A DNA stretch of 64,000 nucleotides from Sphingomonas edaphi (GTDB lineage: Bacteria > Pseudomonadota > Alphaproteobacteria > Sphingomonadales > Sphingomonadaceae): the NCBI RefSeq assembly GCF_003583725.1, contig NZ_QXTF01000002.1:186001-250000 (forward strand). Direction: 5' to 3'. The notes below the pieces were generated by a model. It was given only the letters and a program-made list of their open reading frames with translations, was not told where the DNA came from and did not search any database. The position numbers and the translations under genes are program-made. Shown here piece after piece: positions 43,571-51,811 of this stretch; position 1 is the first letter of the stretch; each line of letters begins with the position of its first letter.

Positions 43571-44462
43571 CCTTCGGCGCAGGCATGAGCGCCTCGCCGA
43601 ACGCCTCAATCACCAGCGCAAACTTTTCGGCCTTGGAGATGCTGATCCGCTGATCCCACGCGCGCTGGCCCAGAGTTACGGCGCGGATGGCAACCTCGCC
43701 GTAAATTCCTGCTGCTGAAAGCACCGCCCAGCGGCTTCGGAAAGGCAGTCGTGCCGCGCCGACCTTACTTGAGCGCCGATAGGCTTCGGCAAGTTCGGCC
43801 AAGCGGTGCGTCATTCGCGCCAAGGCCGGGCGATGGGCGGGGTCGCTGATGTCTGAACCCGCCAGCCCCTCGGCTTGCAGCCATTCGCTGGGAAGGTAGC
43901 TGCGCCCCACACGGGCATCGTCGACGATATCGCGGGCGATATTGGCGAGTTGGAACGCGATTCCGAGGTCGGATGCCCGGTCGAGCGTGTCGCGGTCGCC
44001 TGCCGGCACACCCATCACATGGGCCATCATCACTCCAACTGCGCCGGCGACCTGGTAGCAGTAAGAGAGTAAGTCGGCCTCAGTCTGGGGCGACCATCCG
44101 ACGGCGTCCCGAGCAAAACCGGCAAGATGGTCTTGCGGAAGGTTTGCTGGAATGCCGGTTTCGGCAGCGACCGTTGCCAGCGCGTCGAAGGGGACGAGCC
44201 CAACATGCTCACCCCTGAGCGCGGCGTCGGTCTTCGCCCAAATGAAGGCGATCCGCTCTTCCGGGTTATCTGGTGTCTGCGCATCATGGCCTAGCGTTTG
44301 CCCGTCCGTGATGTCGTCACACGCGCGACACCATGCGTATAACAGCCAGCTTCTCTCCCGCGTCTCCAGATCGAAGATCTGGCTGGCGAAACGGAAGCTC
44401 TTTGACCCCCGGGCAATGGAACGGCCCGCCGCCTCGACCAGCTGGTCCCGTTCAGGCCTCAT
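43455..44462 (-). CDS. crtB: Phytoene synthase
   Basis: CrtB condenses two geranylgeranyl diphosphates to phytoene, the first committed carotenoid step. The 335-residue protein has the two Asp-rich motifs: CRACDDITDG in the first third and ARDIVDDARVGRSYLPSEWL, and the squalene/phytoene-synthase GIAFQLANI. The conserved protein ends near KVNRQGLWTRP; the final 30 residues (beginning SERAPAHPPGRQAE) are read through the 3' end of crtZ. Start ATG overlaps the crtI stop by 4 bases. The substrate-producing crtE gene is not in the window. Confidence 0.94.
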   Translation of the reverse strand: MRPERDQLVEAAGRSIARGSKSFRFASQIFDLETRERSWLLYAWCRACDDITDGQTLGHDAQTPDNPEERIAFIWAKTDAALRGEHVGLVPFDALATVAAETGIPANLPQDHLAGFARDAVGWSPQTEADLLSYCYQVAGAVGVMMAHVMGVPAGDRDTLDRASDLGIAFQLANIARDIVDDARVGRSYLPSEWLQAEGLAGSDISDPAHRPALARMTHRLAELAEAYRRSSKVGAARLPFRSRWAVLSAAGIYGEVAIRAVTLGQRAWDQRISISKAEKFALVIEAFGEALMPAPKVNRQGLWTRPSERAPAHPPGRQAEPSAPRRAGRKGNQS

Positions 44463-45925
44463 GCCAGCATCAGCCCCGCCGTCGCCTCGGCTGACCCCAC
44501 CACGCCGGGTATTCCGGCGCCGGGATGAGTACCAGCGCCGACGAAGTAAAGGTTGGGGATGACGTCGTCGCGATTATGCGTCCGGAACCATGCAGACTGC
44601 CACAACACCGGTTCCAGGCTGAAGGCGCTGCCCAGATGCGCGAACAGGTCCGATTGGAAATCGTTCGGCGCATAGTGGAAGCGAGTACGAATCCGCTGCC
44701 GGATGTCCGGGATCAGCCGCTCCTGCAGCGTGTCGAGAATAACTTCCGCGTAGCGCTCGCCCTCGACCGCCCAGTCGACCGGCGCGCGGCCGAGGTGCGG
44801 GACGGGCGCGAGGGCATAAAAGGTCGAGCAACCCTTGGGCGCCATCGATGTATCGGTCGCCGTCGGGTGATGCAGGTAAAGCGCGGGATCGGTGGCGAGC
44901 TGCCCGCGATCGTAAATGTCCCCAAGCAGTTCGCGATAGCGTGGGCCGAACAGGATCATGTGGTGCGGGACGTCAGGGCAGGTGCCTTCAAGTCCGAAGT
45001 GCAGCACGAATAGGGAAGGGGAGTAGCGTTTGCGCTTAAGCGATTTCGCCTGTGCAGCCCCGCGTGGATGCCCTTCGATCAGACCGTAGCTTGCCACGAC
45101 ATCGCCGTTGCTGGCCACCGCATCGGCCGCTCCACGCCAACCCGAAGCCGTTCGAACGGCGGCCGCCCGGCCGTTTTCCACCTCGATTGCGACCGCCGGA
45201 TCGCCGAGCCTCAACGTTCCGCCCAACCGCTCGAACAGCGCCACCATCCCGGCAACGAGCCGGTTGGTGCCGCCCTTTGCGAACCACACTCCACCGTCGC
45301 GTTCCAGCTTGTGGATCAGCGCATAGATTGACGAGCAGGTCATTGGATTGCCGCCGACGAGCAGCGTGTGGAAGGATAATGCTTGCCGCAAATGTTCTTC
45401 TTGGACAAATTTTGAAACGATTGAATATACTGAGCGCCACGCCTGGTAGCGCGCCAGCGCCGGCGCAGCCTTCAGCATGTCGCCGATGGACTCGAACGCC
45501 TTGGTTCCAAGTTTAAGATAACCCTCGCGGAAGACGCCCTCGCTATAGACGAGGAAGCGTTTGTAGCCTTCGACATCCGCCGGGTTTAGCCGGGCGATGG
45601 AAGCAAACAGGCTTTCGTCGTCATTGGTGTAATCGAACCGCGTTCCGTCCGGCCAGTCGAGCGCATAGAAGGGAGTGACCGGCAAAAGGTCGACGTCGCG
45701 CGAAATATCCTGTCCGCTGAGTTGCCAGAGGCGCTGGAGGCATTCGGGATCGGTGATGACGGTCGGGCCCGCATCGAATACATGGCCGTCCCGCTCCCAA
45801 TAATAGGCGCGGCCACCGGGCTTGTCCCTTGCTTCCACAATCGTAGTTTGGACTCCGGCGGACTGGAGGCGGATCGCGAGCGCTAACCCGCCGAACCCCG
45901 ACCCGATGACAATCGCGCTTTTCAC
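44459..45925 (-). CDS. crtI: Phytoene desaturase (lycopene-forming)
   Basis: CrtI removes hydrogens from phytoene in four FAD-dependent steps to give lycopene. The 488-residue protein has the dinucleotide-binding GSGFGGLALA at 8-17, the EARDKPGGRAY region, and the CrtI C-terminal signature near GAGTHPGAGIPGVVGSAEA. The start is GTG 45925, overlapping the crtY stop by 4 bases (GTGA); the frame continues 26 codons upstream inside crtY. Length and order match the bacterial CrtI family. The gene is middle in the crtY-crtI-crtB operon. Confidence 0.95.
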   Translation of the reverse strand: MKSAIVIGSGFGGLALAIRLQSAGVQTTIVEARDKPGGRAYYWERDGHVFDAGPTVITDPECLQRLWQLSGQDISRDVDLLPVTPFYALDWPDGTRFDYTNDDESLFASIARLNPADVEGYKRFLVYSEGVFREGYLKLGTKAFESIGDMLKAAPALARYQAWRSVYSIVSKFVQEEHLRQALSFHTLLVGGNPMTCSSIYALIHKLERDGGVWFAKGGTNRLVAGMVALFERLGGTLRLGDPAVAIEVENGRAAAVRTASGWRGAADAVASNGDVVASYGLIEGHPRGAAQAKSLKRKRYSPSLFVLHFGLEGTCPDVPHHMILFGPRYRELLGDIYDRGQLATDPALYLHHPTATDTSMAPKGCSTFYALAPVPHLGRAPVDWAVEGERYAEVILDTLQERLIPDIRQRIRTRFHYAPNDFQSDLFAHLGSAFSLEPVLWQSAWFRTHNRDDVIPNLYFVGAGTHPGAGIPGVVGSAEATAGLMLA

Positions 45926-47070
45926 TTGTTCTCCAGCATTGCGCGGACCGCACGATTGATGGGCACTGGGGGCTTCCCTGCGAGGATCCGCACCCGGTCC
46001 CAAGCCGTCGATTGGCCGGCGTAGAAGCGTTCGATAAGACTTGTCGGTAGGCGATAGAAGCGTTCAAGCACCTTGTACCGTTCTGCCGGCAGCGCAGCCC
46101 GGAACAGCATTCGCGCGAGCATCCGGTCGAAACGTCCCTTCGCCCAATGGCTTGCTGCGCGTCGGCGAGTAGCTGGTCCCAGCCGTTCGTCCAACGGTGC
46201 CCCTCGTCCCAGCCAGCTTGCGAAGCGGACGGCGTCCGGCAGCGAATAGCTCGTCAGTGGATGGAAAAATCCTCCGCGAACCCCGCCACGAGCTACCTGG
46301 TCTTCGGCAGGCCAGAACTCGTTGAAAGCGCCGCCGGTCACCACCGGGAGTACGCCGGTCTCCTCACGCTCCACATGCTCCACCTCCCAACCGCGCGAGC
46401 GCGCGTAGGCAGCGATCCGACCCGAAAGCAGGGAGCGGTCGAGATCGGGCGTGTCCGAATAATAGGTGTCCTCGACGAAAATCTCGGTCGCCGAAAATGG
46501 AAGGCAGTAGACGAACCGATAGCCGTCGGACTGGTCCACGGTCGCGTCCATGACGATCGGGCGCTCGACTTCGTGCCCAGCGGGAATACGCAGCAGCTGC
46601 CCCACAAATTTCTGCCATCCGGAATGTAACGCGGCACTGCCGCCCAATCCCCGCGTGTCGAGCACTGCGGTCGCGGCGAGCTTGCTGCGGTCGTCGAGCT
46701 CGACCTCGTTCGGCGTCACGGCTACGGCTGTCGCCCGCAAAATACGATCAGGAGGCAATACGGCCCGCACGGCCTCGTCCAACCGTTCACTCGCGATGGT
46801 GTGATAGGGCTGTCGAATGTGCCGATCGTGGGCCGAAAAGCTGACGTCGTAAGAAGGCCAGCGATGAGCGACCAACTGTTCAACCAGTGCTTTGTCTTGC
46901 GCCGCGATGTCGCTGCCGAAAAAGGACCAGAGGTGGTTTCCTCCGATCCGCTCCGCTGGCTCGATCAGCAGCACGTCGAGGTCCGGTCGTTCCCTGGCAA
47001 GCGATAAGGCACACAAGCCCCCGGCCAGCCCGCCGCCCAGAATGATGATATCGTGTCGGAAGGAGGGCAT
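45922..47070 (-). CDS. crtY: Lycopene beta-cyclase
   Basis: CrtY closes both ends of lycopene into beta-ionone rings, yielding beta-carotene. The 382-residue protein has the FAD-binding start IIILGGGLAGGLCALSLA at 8-25, the family motif RIGGNHLWSFF, FSATEIFVEDTYYSD, and GGVRGGFFHPLTSYSLPDAV-type C-terminal motifs (the last shown in part). It is first in the crtY-crtI-crtB operon and divergent from the sterol-desaturase-like gene, with 48 bases between the starts, so they may share a promoter region. Confidence 0.93.
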   Translation of the reverse strand: MPSFRHDIIILGGGLAGGLCALSLARERPDLDVLLIEPAERIGGNHLWSFFGSDIAAQDKALVEQLVAHRWPSYDVSFSAHDRHIRQPYHTIASERLDEAVRAVLPPDRILRATAVAVTPNEVELDDRSKLAATAVLDTRGLGGSAALHSGWQKFVGQLLRIPAGHEVERPIVMDATVDQSDGYRFVYCLPFSATEIFVEDTYYSDTPDLDRSLLSGRIAAYARSRGWEVEHVEREETGVLPVVTGGAFNEFWPAEDQVARGGVRGGFFHPLTSYSLPDAVRFASWLGRGAPLDERLGPATRRRAASHWAKGRFDRMLARMLFRAALPAERYKVLERFYRLPTSLIERFYAGQSTAWDRVRILAGKPPVPINRAVRAMLENK

Positions 47071-47118
47071 CGCCGAGAATGTCTAGCGGTGCATCGCCGC
47101 TGCGCCTAGTCTCGCTAG

Positions 47119-47898
47119 GTGACCGCCGCGATCATCATTTCCGCCCTCGCCATGACCGCCATCGTGGCAGTGCGATACCTTATCAGCAGCGGATTGTTCG
47201 CTGCGTTGACCGCCCGGCGCTTTCCCGGCCGACTGGCTGGTCAGCGTCGTCAAATTCTCCGCGAATTGGGCTGGAGCCTTGCTTCCGCAGCAATCTACGG
47301 AATTCCTGCAGGGGTAGTCGCCTGGGGGTGGCAGCAGCGCGGATGGACCCGAATATACACCGGAATTTCCGACTACCCGCTGTGGTGGCTGCCGCTGTCG
47401 GTCGTCATCTACCTTCTACTTCACGATACCTGGTTTTATTGGACGCACCGGCTGATGCACCGTCCCTGGTGGTTTAAGCAGATGCACGCGGTTCATCACG
47501 CTAGTCGCCCGCCCACCGCGTGGGCCGCGATGAGCTTTCACCCATGGGAAGCGATCACCGGCGCGGTCGTCATTCCGGTGCTCGTCTTCATCGTCCCGAT
47601 CCACGTAGCGATGCTTGGCCTCGTCCTAACGATAATGACGATCATGGGCGTGACAAATCACATGGGGTGGGAGATGTTTCCGCGCCGGCTCGTTCACGGT
47701 CCGTTGGGCACATGGATGATAACCGCGAGCCATCATGAACTTCATCACCAGAAATACCGCTGCAACTATGGTCTGTACTTTCGCTTCTGGGATCACCTTT
47801 GCGGGACCGACAAGGGGCTCGGCCAATTTGCACCTGCTCGCACTCGCGGCCTTGGTCACGGCGACGCCGGCCCGCGCAGATCCGCCCGCGTCGGCTGA
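47119..47898 (+). CDS. Sterol desaturase / fatty acid hydroxylase superfamily protein
   Basis: The 259-residue membrane protein belongs to the di-iron hydroxylase superfamily. The histidine boxes are HDTWFYWTHRLMH (His102, 110, 114), MHAVHH (123, 126, 127) and HHELHH near residue 210. Its start GTG is 48 bases from crtY, so a role in carotenoid, lipid or hopanoid hydroxylation is possible. The conserved domain stops near CGTDKGLGQF; the last 27 residues are read over the start of the DUF2141 gene. The first in-frame ATG is 11 codons downstream. Substrate unknown. Confidence 0.8.
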   Translation: MTAAIIISALAMTAIVAVRYLISSGLFAALTARRFPGRLAGQRRQILRELGWSLASAAIYGIPAGVVAWGWQQRGWTRIYTGISDYPLWWLPLSVVIYLLLHDTWFYWTHRLMHRPWWFKQMHAVHHASRPPTAWAAMSFHPWEAITGAVVIPVLVFIVPIHVAMLGLVLTIMTIMGVTNHMGWEMFPRRLVHGPLGTWMITASHHELHHQKYRCNYGLYFRFWDHLCGTDKGLGQFAPARTRGLGHGDAGPRRSARVG

Positions 47899-48262
47899 TC
47901 TGCAGGTCACCATCTCCGGTCTGCGCAGCACGAAGGGCCAGGTGATGATGTGTTTGACGCGGCGGTCGCAGAAACAATTCCTGAAGTGCGCCGACGACCC
48001 ATCGCATGTGACCAAGGTTTTGAAGGCTAGCGCCGCGGGCCGCGTCGACTTTCGCCTCCCACCCGGGGAATATAGCTTGTTGCTGGTCCACGACGAAAAC
48101 GGCAACGGCAGGATGGACAAGATGATGGGCATGCCGCGTGAAGGCTTCGGCTTTTCGCGCAACGCGCCGCTGCACATGGGACCGCCGCGCTACGAAGATG
48201 TACATTTTACCGTCGCGCCCGGCCGCAACAGTCAGGCCATCAAGGTCCGATACATGCTCTAG
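47828..48262 (+). CDS. Secreted DUF2141 family protein
   Basis: The protein has a signal peptide (LHLLALAALVTATPARA) and a DUF2141 domain: LQVTISGLRSTKGQVMMCL, LPPGEYSLLLVHDENGNG and FGFSRNAPLHMGPP, with a Cys pair (MCLTRRSQKQFLKC). It is probably periplasmic. The longest frame begins at ATG 47735 inside the sterol desaturase gene, but the TTG at 47828 is preceded by AAGGGG and opens with the signal peptide, so I prefer it (144 residues). Function unknown; in this setting it may accompany the lipid-modifying gene it overlaps. Confidence 0.7.
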   Translation: MHLLALAALVTATPARADPPASADLQVTISGLRSTKGQVMMCLTRRSQKQFLKCADDPSHVTKVLKASAAGRVDFRLPPGEYSLLLVHDENGNGRMDKMMGMPREGFGFSRNAPLHMGPPRYEDVHFTVAPGRNSQAIKVRYML

Positions 48263-48936
48263 ATCATCGCGGACGGTTCAAGACCGGTGGCGATTGCCAA
48301 TAGCTCCCTAACTTCTTCATCTGTCGTTTGAGTGAAGTCACGGTAATGCGCACCCACCGCATAGAACGGCTGGGGCGTGTGCAGACAGACGATGTCGTCG
48401 CACTCACCGGCAAGCGCTTCGATGGAATCGCGCGGTGCAACCGGAACGGCCAGCACCAAGCGGGCGGGCTGCTTTTGCCGAACACCTCGAAGCGCAGCCC
48501 TCATTGTGCCCCCGGTTGCGATGCCGTCGTCGACCACGATCACGGTCCGGCCTTTCACAGGGACGTGCGCGCGAGCGCCGAGATAGGCCGACCGCCGCCG
48601 CTCCAGCTCGACTAACTGCCGCTTGCTCTCGTTGTGGATATAACCGCTGGGCAGGACGACCTGCGCAAGGACTTGTTGGTTGAGGATGACTTGAGGAGGG
48701 TCGCCGTCGACGATCGCGCCAATGCCGAGCTCTTCATGCCCGGGCGCGCCGAGCTTTCGCACTAGCAAGACATCGAGATCGCCACCTATTGCGTTCGCGA
48801 CTTCGTAGCCGACGGGCACGCCCCCGCGCGGCAGCGCAAGGACCAACGGGCGGGAATCCCCAAATTCAGTCAACGCGGATGCCAGCGCCCGTCCGGCGGC
48901 CCTGCGGTCCTCGAAGGGCAGCGATCCGTTCGCCAC
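48259..48936 (-). CDS. Phosphoribosyltransferase family protein
   Basis: The 225-residue protein has the PRPP-binding signature TVIVVDDGIATGGTM and an N-terminal LVLALPRGGVPVGYEVAN. This is the stand-alone PRTase type often found among stress genes, sometimes fused to a dienelactone hydrolase elsewhere. It should transfer phosphoribosyl from PRPP to an unknown base. The start is GTG 48936, two bases after the stop of the upstream small gene; the longer frame runs into that gene. The stop overlaps the DUF2141 stop by 4 bases on the opposite strand. Confidence 0.85.
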   Translation of the reverse strand: MANGSLPFEDRRAAGRALASALTEFGDSRPLVLALPRGGVPVGYEVANAIGGDLDVLLVRKLGAPGHEELGIGAIVDGDPPQVILNQQVLAQVVLPSGYIHNESKRQLVELERRRSAYLGARAHVPVKGRTVIVVDDGIATGGTMRAALRGVRQKQPARLVLAVPVAPRDSIEALAGECDDIVCLHTPQPFYAVGAHYRDFTQTTDEEVRELLAIATGLEPSAMI

Positions 48937-48937
48937 G

Positions 48938-49174
48938 TCAGACCATCTCCGGCGACGAAGGCGCCGTCTGCGCATTTTTCTCCGGGGATTTGTTTTCGAT
49001 ATGGGCCAGTCCCTGGCTGTAATCGAGCACGGAAAGGTGCTGGGCACTTGCGCGAAAGATCGCCGCCTGACCGCCTTCGGGCAATTGATATTCCATCAGG
49101 TTCGGATGGCGTTTGTCCAGAATCGAGGTCGCTCCGTCGACCAAATGTTGGCGGTCTTTTATGTCCTCGGTCAC
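48938..49174 (-). CDS. Small hypothetical protein (78 aa)
   Basis: The protein begins with GTG at 49174 (TEDIKDRQHLVDGATSIL) and has AAGGAG eight bases upstream. It is polar, with a Pro-rich acidic C-terminus (NKSPEKNAQTAPSSPEMV), and matches no family I recognise. It lies between the universal stress gene (10 bases upstream) and the phosphoribosyltransferase gene (two bases downstream), so it is probably co-transcribed with them. Confidence 0.65.
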   Translation of the reverse strand: MTEDIKDRQHLVDGATSILDKRHPNLMEYQLPEGGQAAIFRASAQHLSVLDYSQGLAHIENKSPEKNAQTAPSSPEMV

Positions 49175-49184
49175 GCCGCGCTCC

Positions 49185-50075
49185 TTAATGCGACATCAGC
49201 AGCGAGACTGGTGAGGCGGACAGCAAGTATCGAGTGACGCCGCCGAAAAAATATTCGCCGAGCCGGCTGTGGCTGTACCCGCCCATGACGACGTACGATG
49301 CGCCAAGGTCTTGCGCGGTCGCGATGATCGCCGACGCCACGAAATCCGGAGCGCGAGCATCCTGGCCCGCTTCAGTCAGCAGTTCGGCATGCACTCCGTG
49401 CCGCGACAGATATTCGAGCAGGCGCGTGTCCGGGAAAGCCTGTCCGGCCTGCTCCTCTTGGACGCCGAGCACATGAACGCTCCGCGCTAGCTTGAGCATG
49501 TCGAGCGAGGCCCTGACGGCATTGGCGGACTCGTAGCTGCCGTTCCACCCGATGAGCACAGGCCCGTTGGGATCGCATATCGCGCCCTCATCGGCTGGGA
49601 TGAAGATCGGGGTCCTCGACCGGTTGAGGAGGTCACCCATCATGCCGATTGCCGGCCCCGCAAAGTCCGTCCGGTGCGGCTCGCGCCCCGTGACGATCAG
49701 GTCCGCGAGCGCTGCCTGCCGGACCAGCTGGAACGGAATATTGCCGGTGATTTGCTGGTAATCCCAGCTAACGTCCTCGGCCCGAAGCTGCCCTTCCATC
49801 GATTCACGCAGCGCCTGCTCTTCCTCGTCAATTGACTTGATGACGTCGTTCATCACAAAAACGCCGCCAAAGCTGTCGAAGGCGACATAGGCCTCAACCG
49901 GCGTGACATGGACACAGGTCAAATGTGCGCTCGACGATCGCGCGATTGACAGCGCCGTTTCGAGGCGGCGTTCCATCGACTTCCCGTTCTGTACGTGAAG
50001 CAGGATGGACTTGGGGCCTGCCACCCCCTTTCCGAAGTGAGTCGACGGACGTTCAAGGGAATCGATGGTCGCCAT
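49185..50075 (-). CDS. Universal stress protein with two Usp domains
   Basis: The 296-residue protein contains two tandem UspA-like domains. The first begins GPKSILLHVQNGK and ends RTPIFIPAD; the second begins PVLIGWNGSYESANAVRA and has the nucleotide-binding end VMGGYSHSRLGEYFFGGVTRYLL followed by SPVSLLMSH (given in part). The GxxHSR-(x)9-G-T/S motif suggests ATP binding. Such proteins respond to starvation, hypoxia or oxidative stress. The start is ATG 50075, with AAGGAA seven bases upstream; a TTG two codons earlier is possible. It leads an operon with the small gene and phosphoribosyltransferase. Confidence 0.9.
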   Translation of the reverse strand: MATIDSLERPSTHFGKGVAGPKSILLHVQNGKSMERRLETALSIARSSSAHLTCVHVTPVEAYVAFDSFGGVFVMNDVIKSIDEEEQALRESMEGQLRAEDVSWDYQQITGNIPFQLVRQAALADLIVTGREPHRTDFAGPAIGMMGDLLNRSRTPIFIPADEGAICDPNGPVLIGWNGSYESANAVRASLDMLKLARSVHVLGVQEEQAGQAFPDTRLLEYLSRHGVHAELLTEAGQDARAPDFVASAIIATAQDLGASYVVMGGYSHSRLGEYFFGGVTRYLLSASPVSLLMSH

Positions 50076-50169
50076 GCGCAATTCCTTTCGACAAGGATGC
50101 TACGCCGGCGCAAAACAGACCGCAGCCGGCCTTACGCTTAGACTATCCGCTGATTCTCGCCGACTCTCA

Positions 50170-50187
50170 CTACGTTATTGCACGTAG
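50170..50187. promoter_or_regulatory. 18-bp inverted repeat CTACGT-N6-ACGTAG upstream of usp
   Basis: CTACGTTATTGCACGTAG has perfect 6-base arms and lies about 95 bases upstream of the usp start and just after the HdeD-like stop. It may be an operator for usp or a hairpin at the end of the upstream transcript. I cannot assign a regulator. Confidence 0.35.
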
Positions 50188-50193
50188 CCCGCG

Positions 50194-50775
50194 TCACCCC
50201 CTCGGCCGATCACCGGCGATCTCGAGTAGCAGCGCACCCGTCACCACGAAGCTAATCGCCAGCACCCAAGCGAAGCTGGTGACAATGTCGGGGCTGGGGC
50301 CGAACAGGGCGATGGCGAAGGTCATTGCGTAGAGCCCAACCAAAAGGATTGCCGCAAGCTGGAAATCGACCACCGCCGCGATCAGCGTCCACACTCGCAC
50401 CGATCCGCGAGTGGCCGCGCTTTCGACCAGCAGGCATACCGATCGAAGGGCCAGCCAGCTGATGATCACCCGGACGATCGGCACCCATGCATGCCAAGGC
50501 CCGACCAGCAGGAAGGCGCCCGCCGCGATCGAACAAATGCCCGGCAGGGCGGCGACAACCGGGCGATCGCGCCGCAGGATGCCGACCCCCGCTTCGAGTA
50601 GACCGGCGGCAAGCAGCATGACGCCCAGCAAATGCGCATCGTTCTTCCGGTCCTGGAGAGGAAGCAGCGCCGAAGCCGCGCTGATCAGGATGACGGCCAC
50701 CCCGGCCACGCCGATCAGCTTGCCGCGCATCTCGCCGTGCAGCGATTCTCCGCGAACAATTCTGCCGAAATCCAT
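50194..50775 (-). CDS. HdeD/DUF308-like membrane protein
   Basis: The 193-residue protein has six predicted membrane helices and the loose repeats of the HdeD/DUF308 family (LIGVAGVAVILISAASALLP, LAAGLLEAGVGILRR, IAAGAFLLVGPW). HdeD is linked to acid resistance in enterobacteria, but most members are uncharacterised. The start is ATG 50775, with a strong GGAGGAG seven bases upstream. It sits between the GreA/GreB factor and usp in a leftward stress block. Confidence 0.7.
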   Translation of the reverse strand: MDFGRIVRGESLHGEMRGKLIGVAGVAVILISAASALLPLQDRKNDAHLLGVMLLAAGLLEAGVGILRRDRPVVAALPGICSIAAGAFLLVGPWHAWVPIVRVIISWLALRSVCLLVESAATRGSVRVWTLIAAVVDFQLAAILLVGLYAMTFAIALFGPSPDIVTSFAWVLAISFVVTGALLLEIAGDRPRG

Positions 50776-50858
50776 GGGCTGCTCCTCCGTGCCGCCAAGC
50801 ATGCCAGACGCGGAGCCGAAGGAAAGCCCGTAAAAGCCGCGGTAGAAACCGACGCGGT

Positions 50859-51344
50859 CTAGCTAGCGGCCTCTTCAGCATCGGGCACGACCGTGATCGC
50901 GGTGACGCGCAACGGTTTGTCTGATCCGGCGAACTCCAGCTCGTCGCCGACCCCCGCGCCAGCCAGCGCCCGAGCTAGCGGCGCAGTAAAGGCGATGCGG
51001 TTGGCCGCCGGCTCGCTTTCGTCATGACCGACCAGGTCGATGGTCCGGGTCTGCCCGTCGCGGACGAAGGTCACGCGCGTCCCGATCGCTACCTGCTCGC
51101 CGTCAGCTGTCGGCGCCACCTGGGCGCTTACGAGTCGCTGGCGCCAATAGCGGGCATCGCGAAGCACGTCCTTGCGCTCTTCCTCCGGCAGCTTGGTCTT
51201 CAGCCGGGCCTCGATCGCGTCATTCCGCTCCTGGATCTGTCGAAGGCCGCGCGCCGTGACCAGGTTTGGACCGGGCGGAATCGGCAGCTCGAAACGGGGC
51301 TCGAGGTGCTCTTCGTCGCTTTCCCGGCGGAAGGCGACGCTCAT
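50859..51344 (-). CDS. GreA/GreB family transcription elongation factor
   Basis: The 161-residue protein has a Gre-type two-domain plan: an N-terminal helical hairpin (LVTARGLRQIQERNDAIEAR then RYWRQRLVSAQV) and a C-terminal FKBP-like domain (AIGTRVTFVRDGQTRTIDLV, APLARALAGAGVGDEL). Gre factors rescue backtracked RNA polymerase. The N-terminal stretch before the hairpin (RRESDEEHLEPRFELPIPPG) is typical of the stress-linked GreB-like subgroup. The acidic tip expected between the helices is EEERKD. Divergent from the 85-residue hypothetical gene. Confidence 0.85.
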   Translation of the reverse strand: MSVAFRRESDEEHLEPRFELPIPPGPNLVTARGLRQIQERNDAIEARLKTKLPEEERKDVLRDARYWRQRLVSAQVAPTADGEQVAIGTRVTFVRDGQTRTIDLVGHDESEPAANRIAFTAPLARALAGAGVGDELEFAGSDKPLRVTAITVVPDAEEAAS

Positions 51345-51406
51345 GGTTGTGACGCTTTAAAGGACATGGCGTTGATTTTAGCATGGCTTGGCCGGATGTG
51401 CAGCGC

Positions 51407-51664
51407 ATGGCCCGTAAATATCTCCTCACGGCGACTATGCTGGACGGCTACCAAAAAACCATCGGGCCGACCGCAACGCGTTTCACCCATTATTGGCGGA
51501 TCGTTGCGAAGTTGGAGAACGGCAAAACTGAAGTCTTCTGGGGCCACACCAAGTCGCTGGCCGAAGCCAACCGCAAGCGCGCGGCCACGCGAGAAGCTGC
51601 TCGCCAGCGCGGCTGGAAGGATTTTGCGTTCGAAGTGGTCGAGCTGGTCCGGACCGAAGCCTGA
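51407..51664 (+). CDS. Small hypothetical protein (85 aa)
   Basis: The protein begins MARKYLLTATMLDGYQKT, has a central aromatic-rich part (FTHYWRIVAKLENGKTEVFWG) and a basic helix (NRKRAATREAARQRG). I do not recognise a family. An in-frame ATG eight codons upstream (51383) is an alternative. Its stop is 18 bases before the tRNA-Glu 3' end on the opposite strand. Confidence 0.5.
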   Translation: MARKYLLTATMLDGYQKTIGPTATRFTHYWRIVAKLENGKTEVFWGHTKSLAEANRKRAATREAARQRGWKDFAFEVVELVRTEA

Positions 51665-51682
51665 AGACTTTCGGCTGCGATA

Positions 51683-51758
51683 TGGTGACCCCTACGGGAC
51701 TCGAACCCGTGTTTTCGCCGTGAGAGGGCGACGTCCTAGACCGCTAGACGAAGGGGCC
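51683..51758 (-). tRNA. tRNA-Glu (anticodon CTC)
   Basis: The minus strand begins GGCCCCT and ends AGGGGTC-A-CCA, with an encoded CCA. The anticodon arm TCGCC-CTCTCAC-GGCGA shows CTC, decoding GAG. The T arm is GGGTTCGAGTCCC. Confidence 0.97.
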
Positions 51759-51811
51759 ACGGCCATGTCTGGCGCGGGCGCCCCTATGGTGGAGCTTGGC
51801 GCGCTAGTCAA

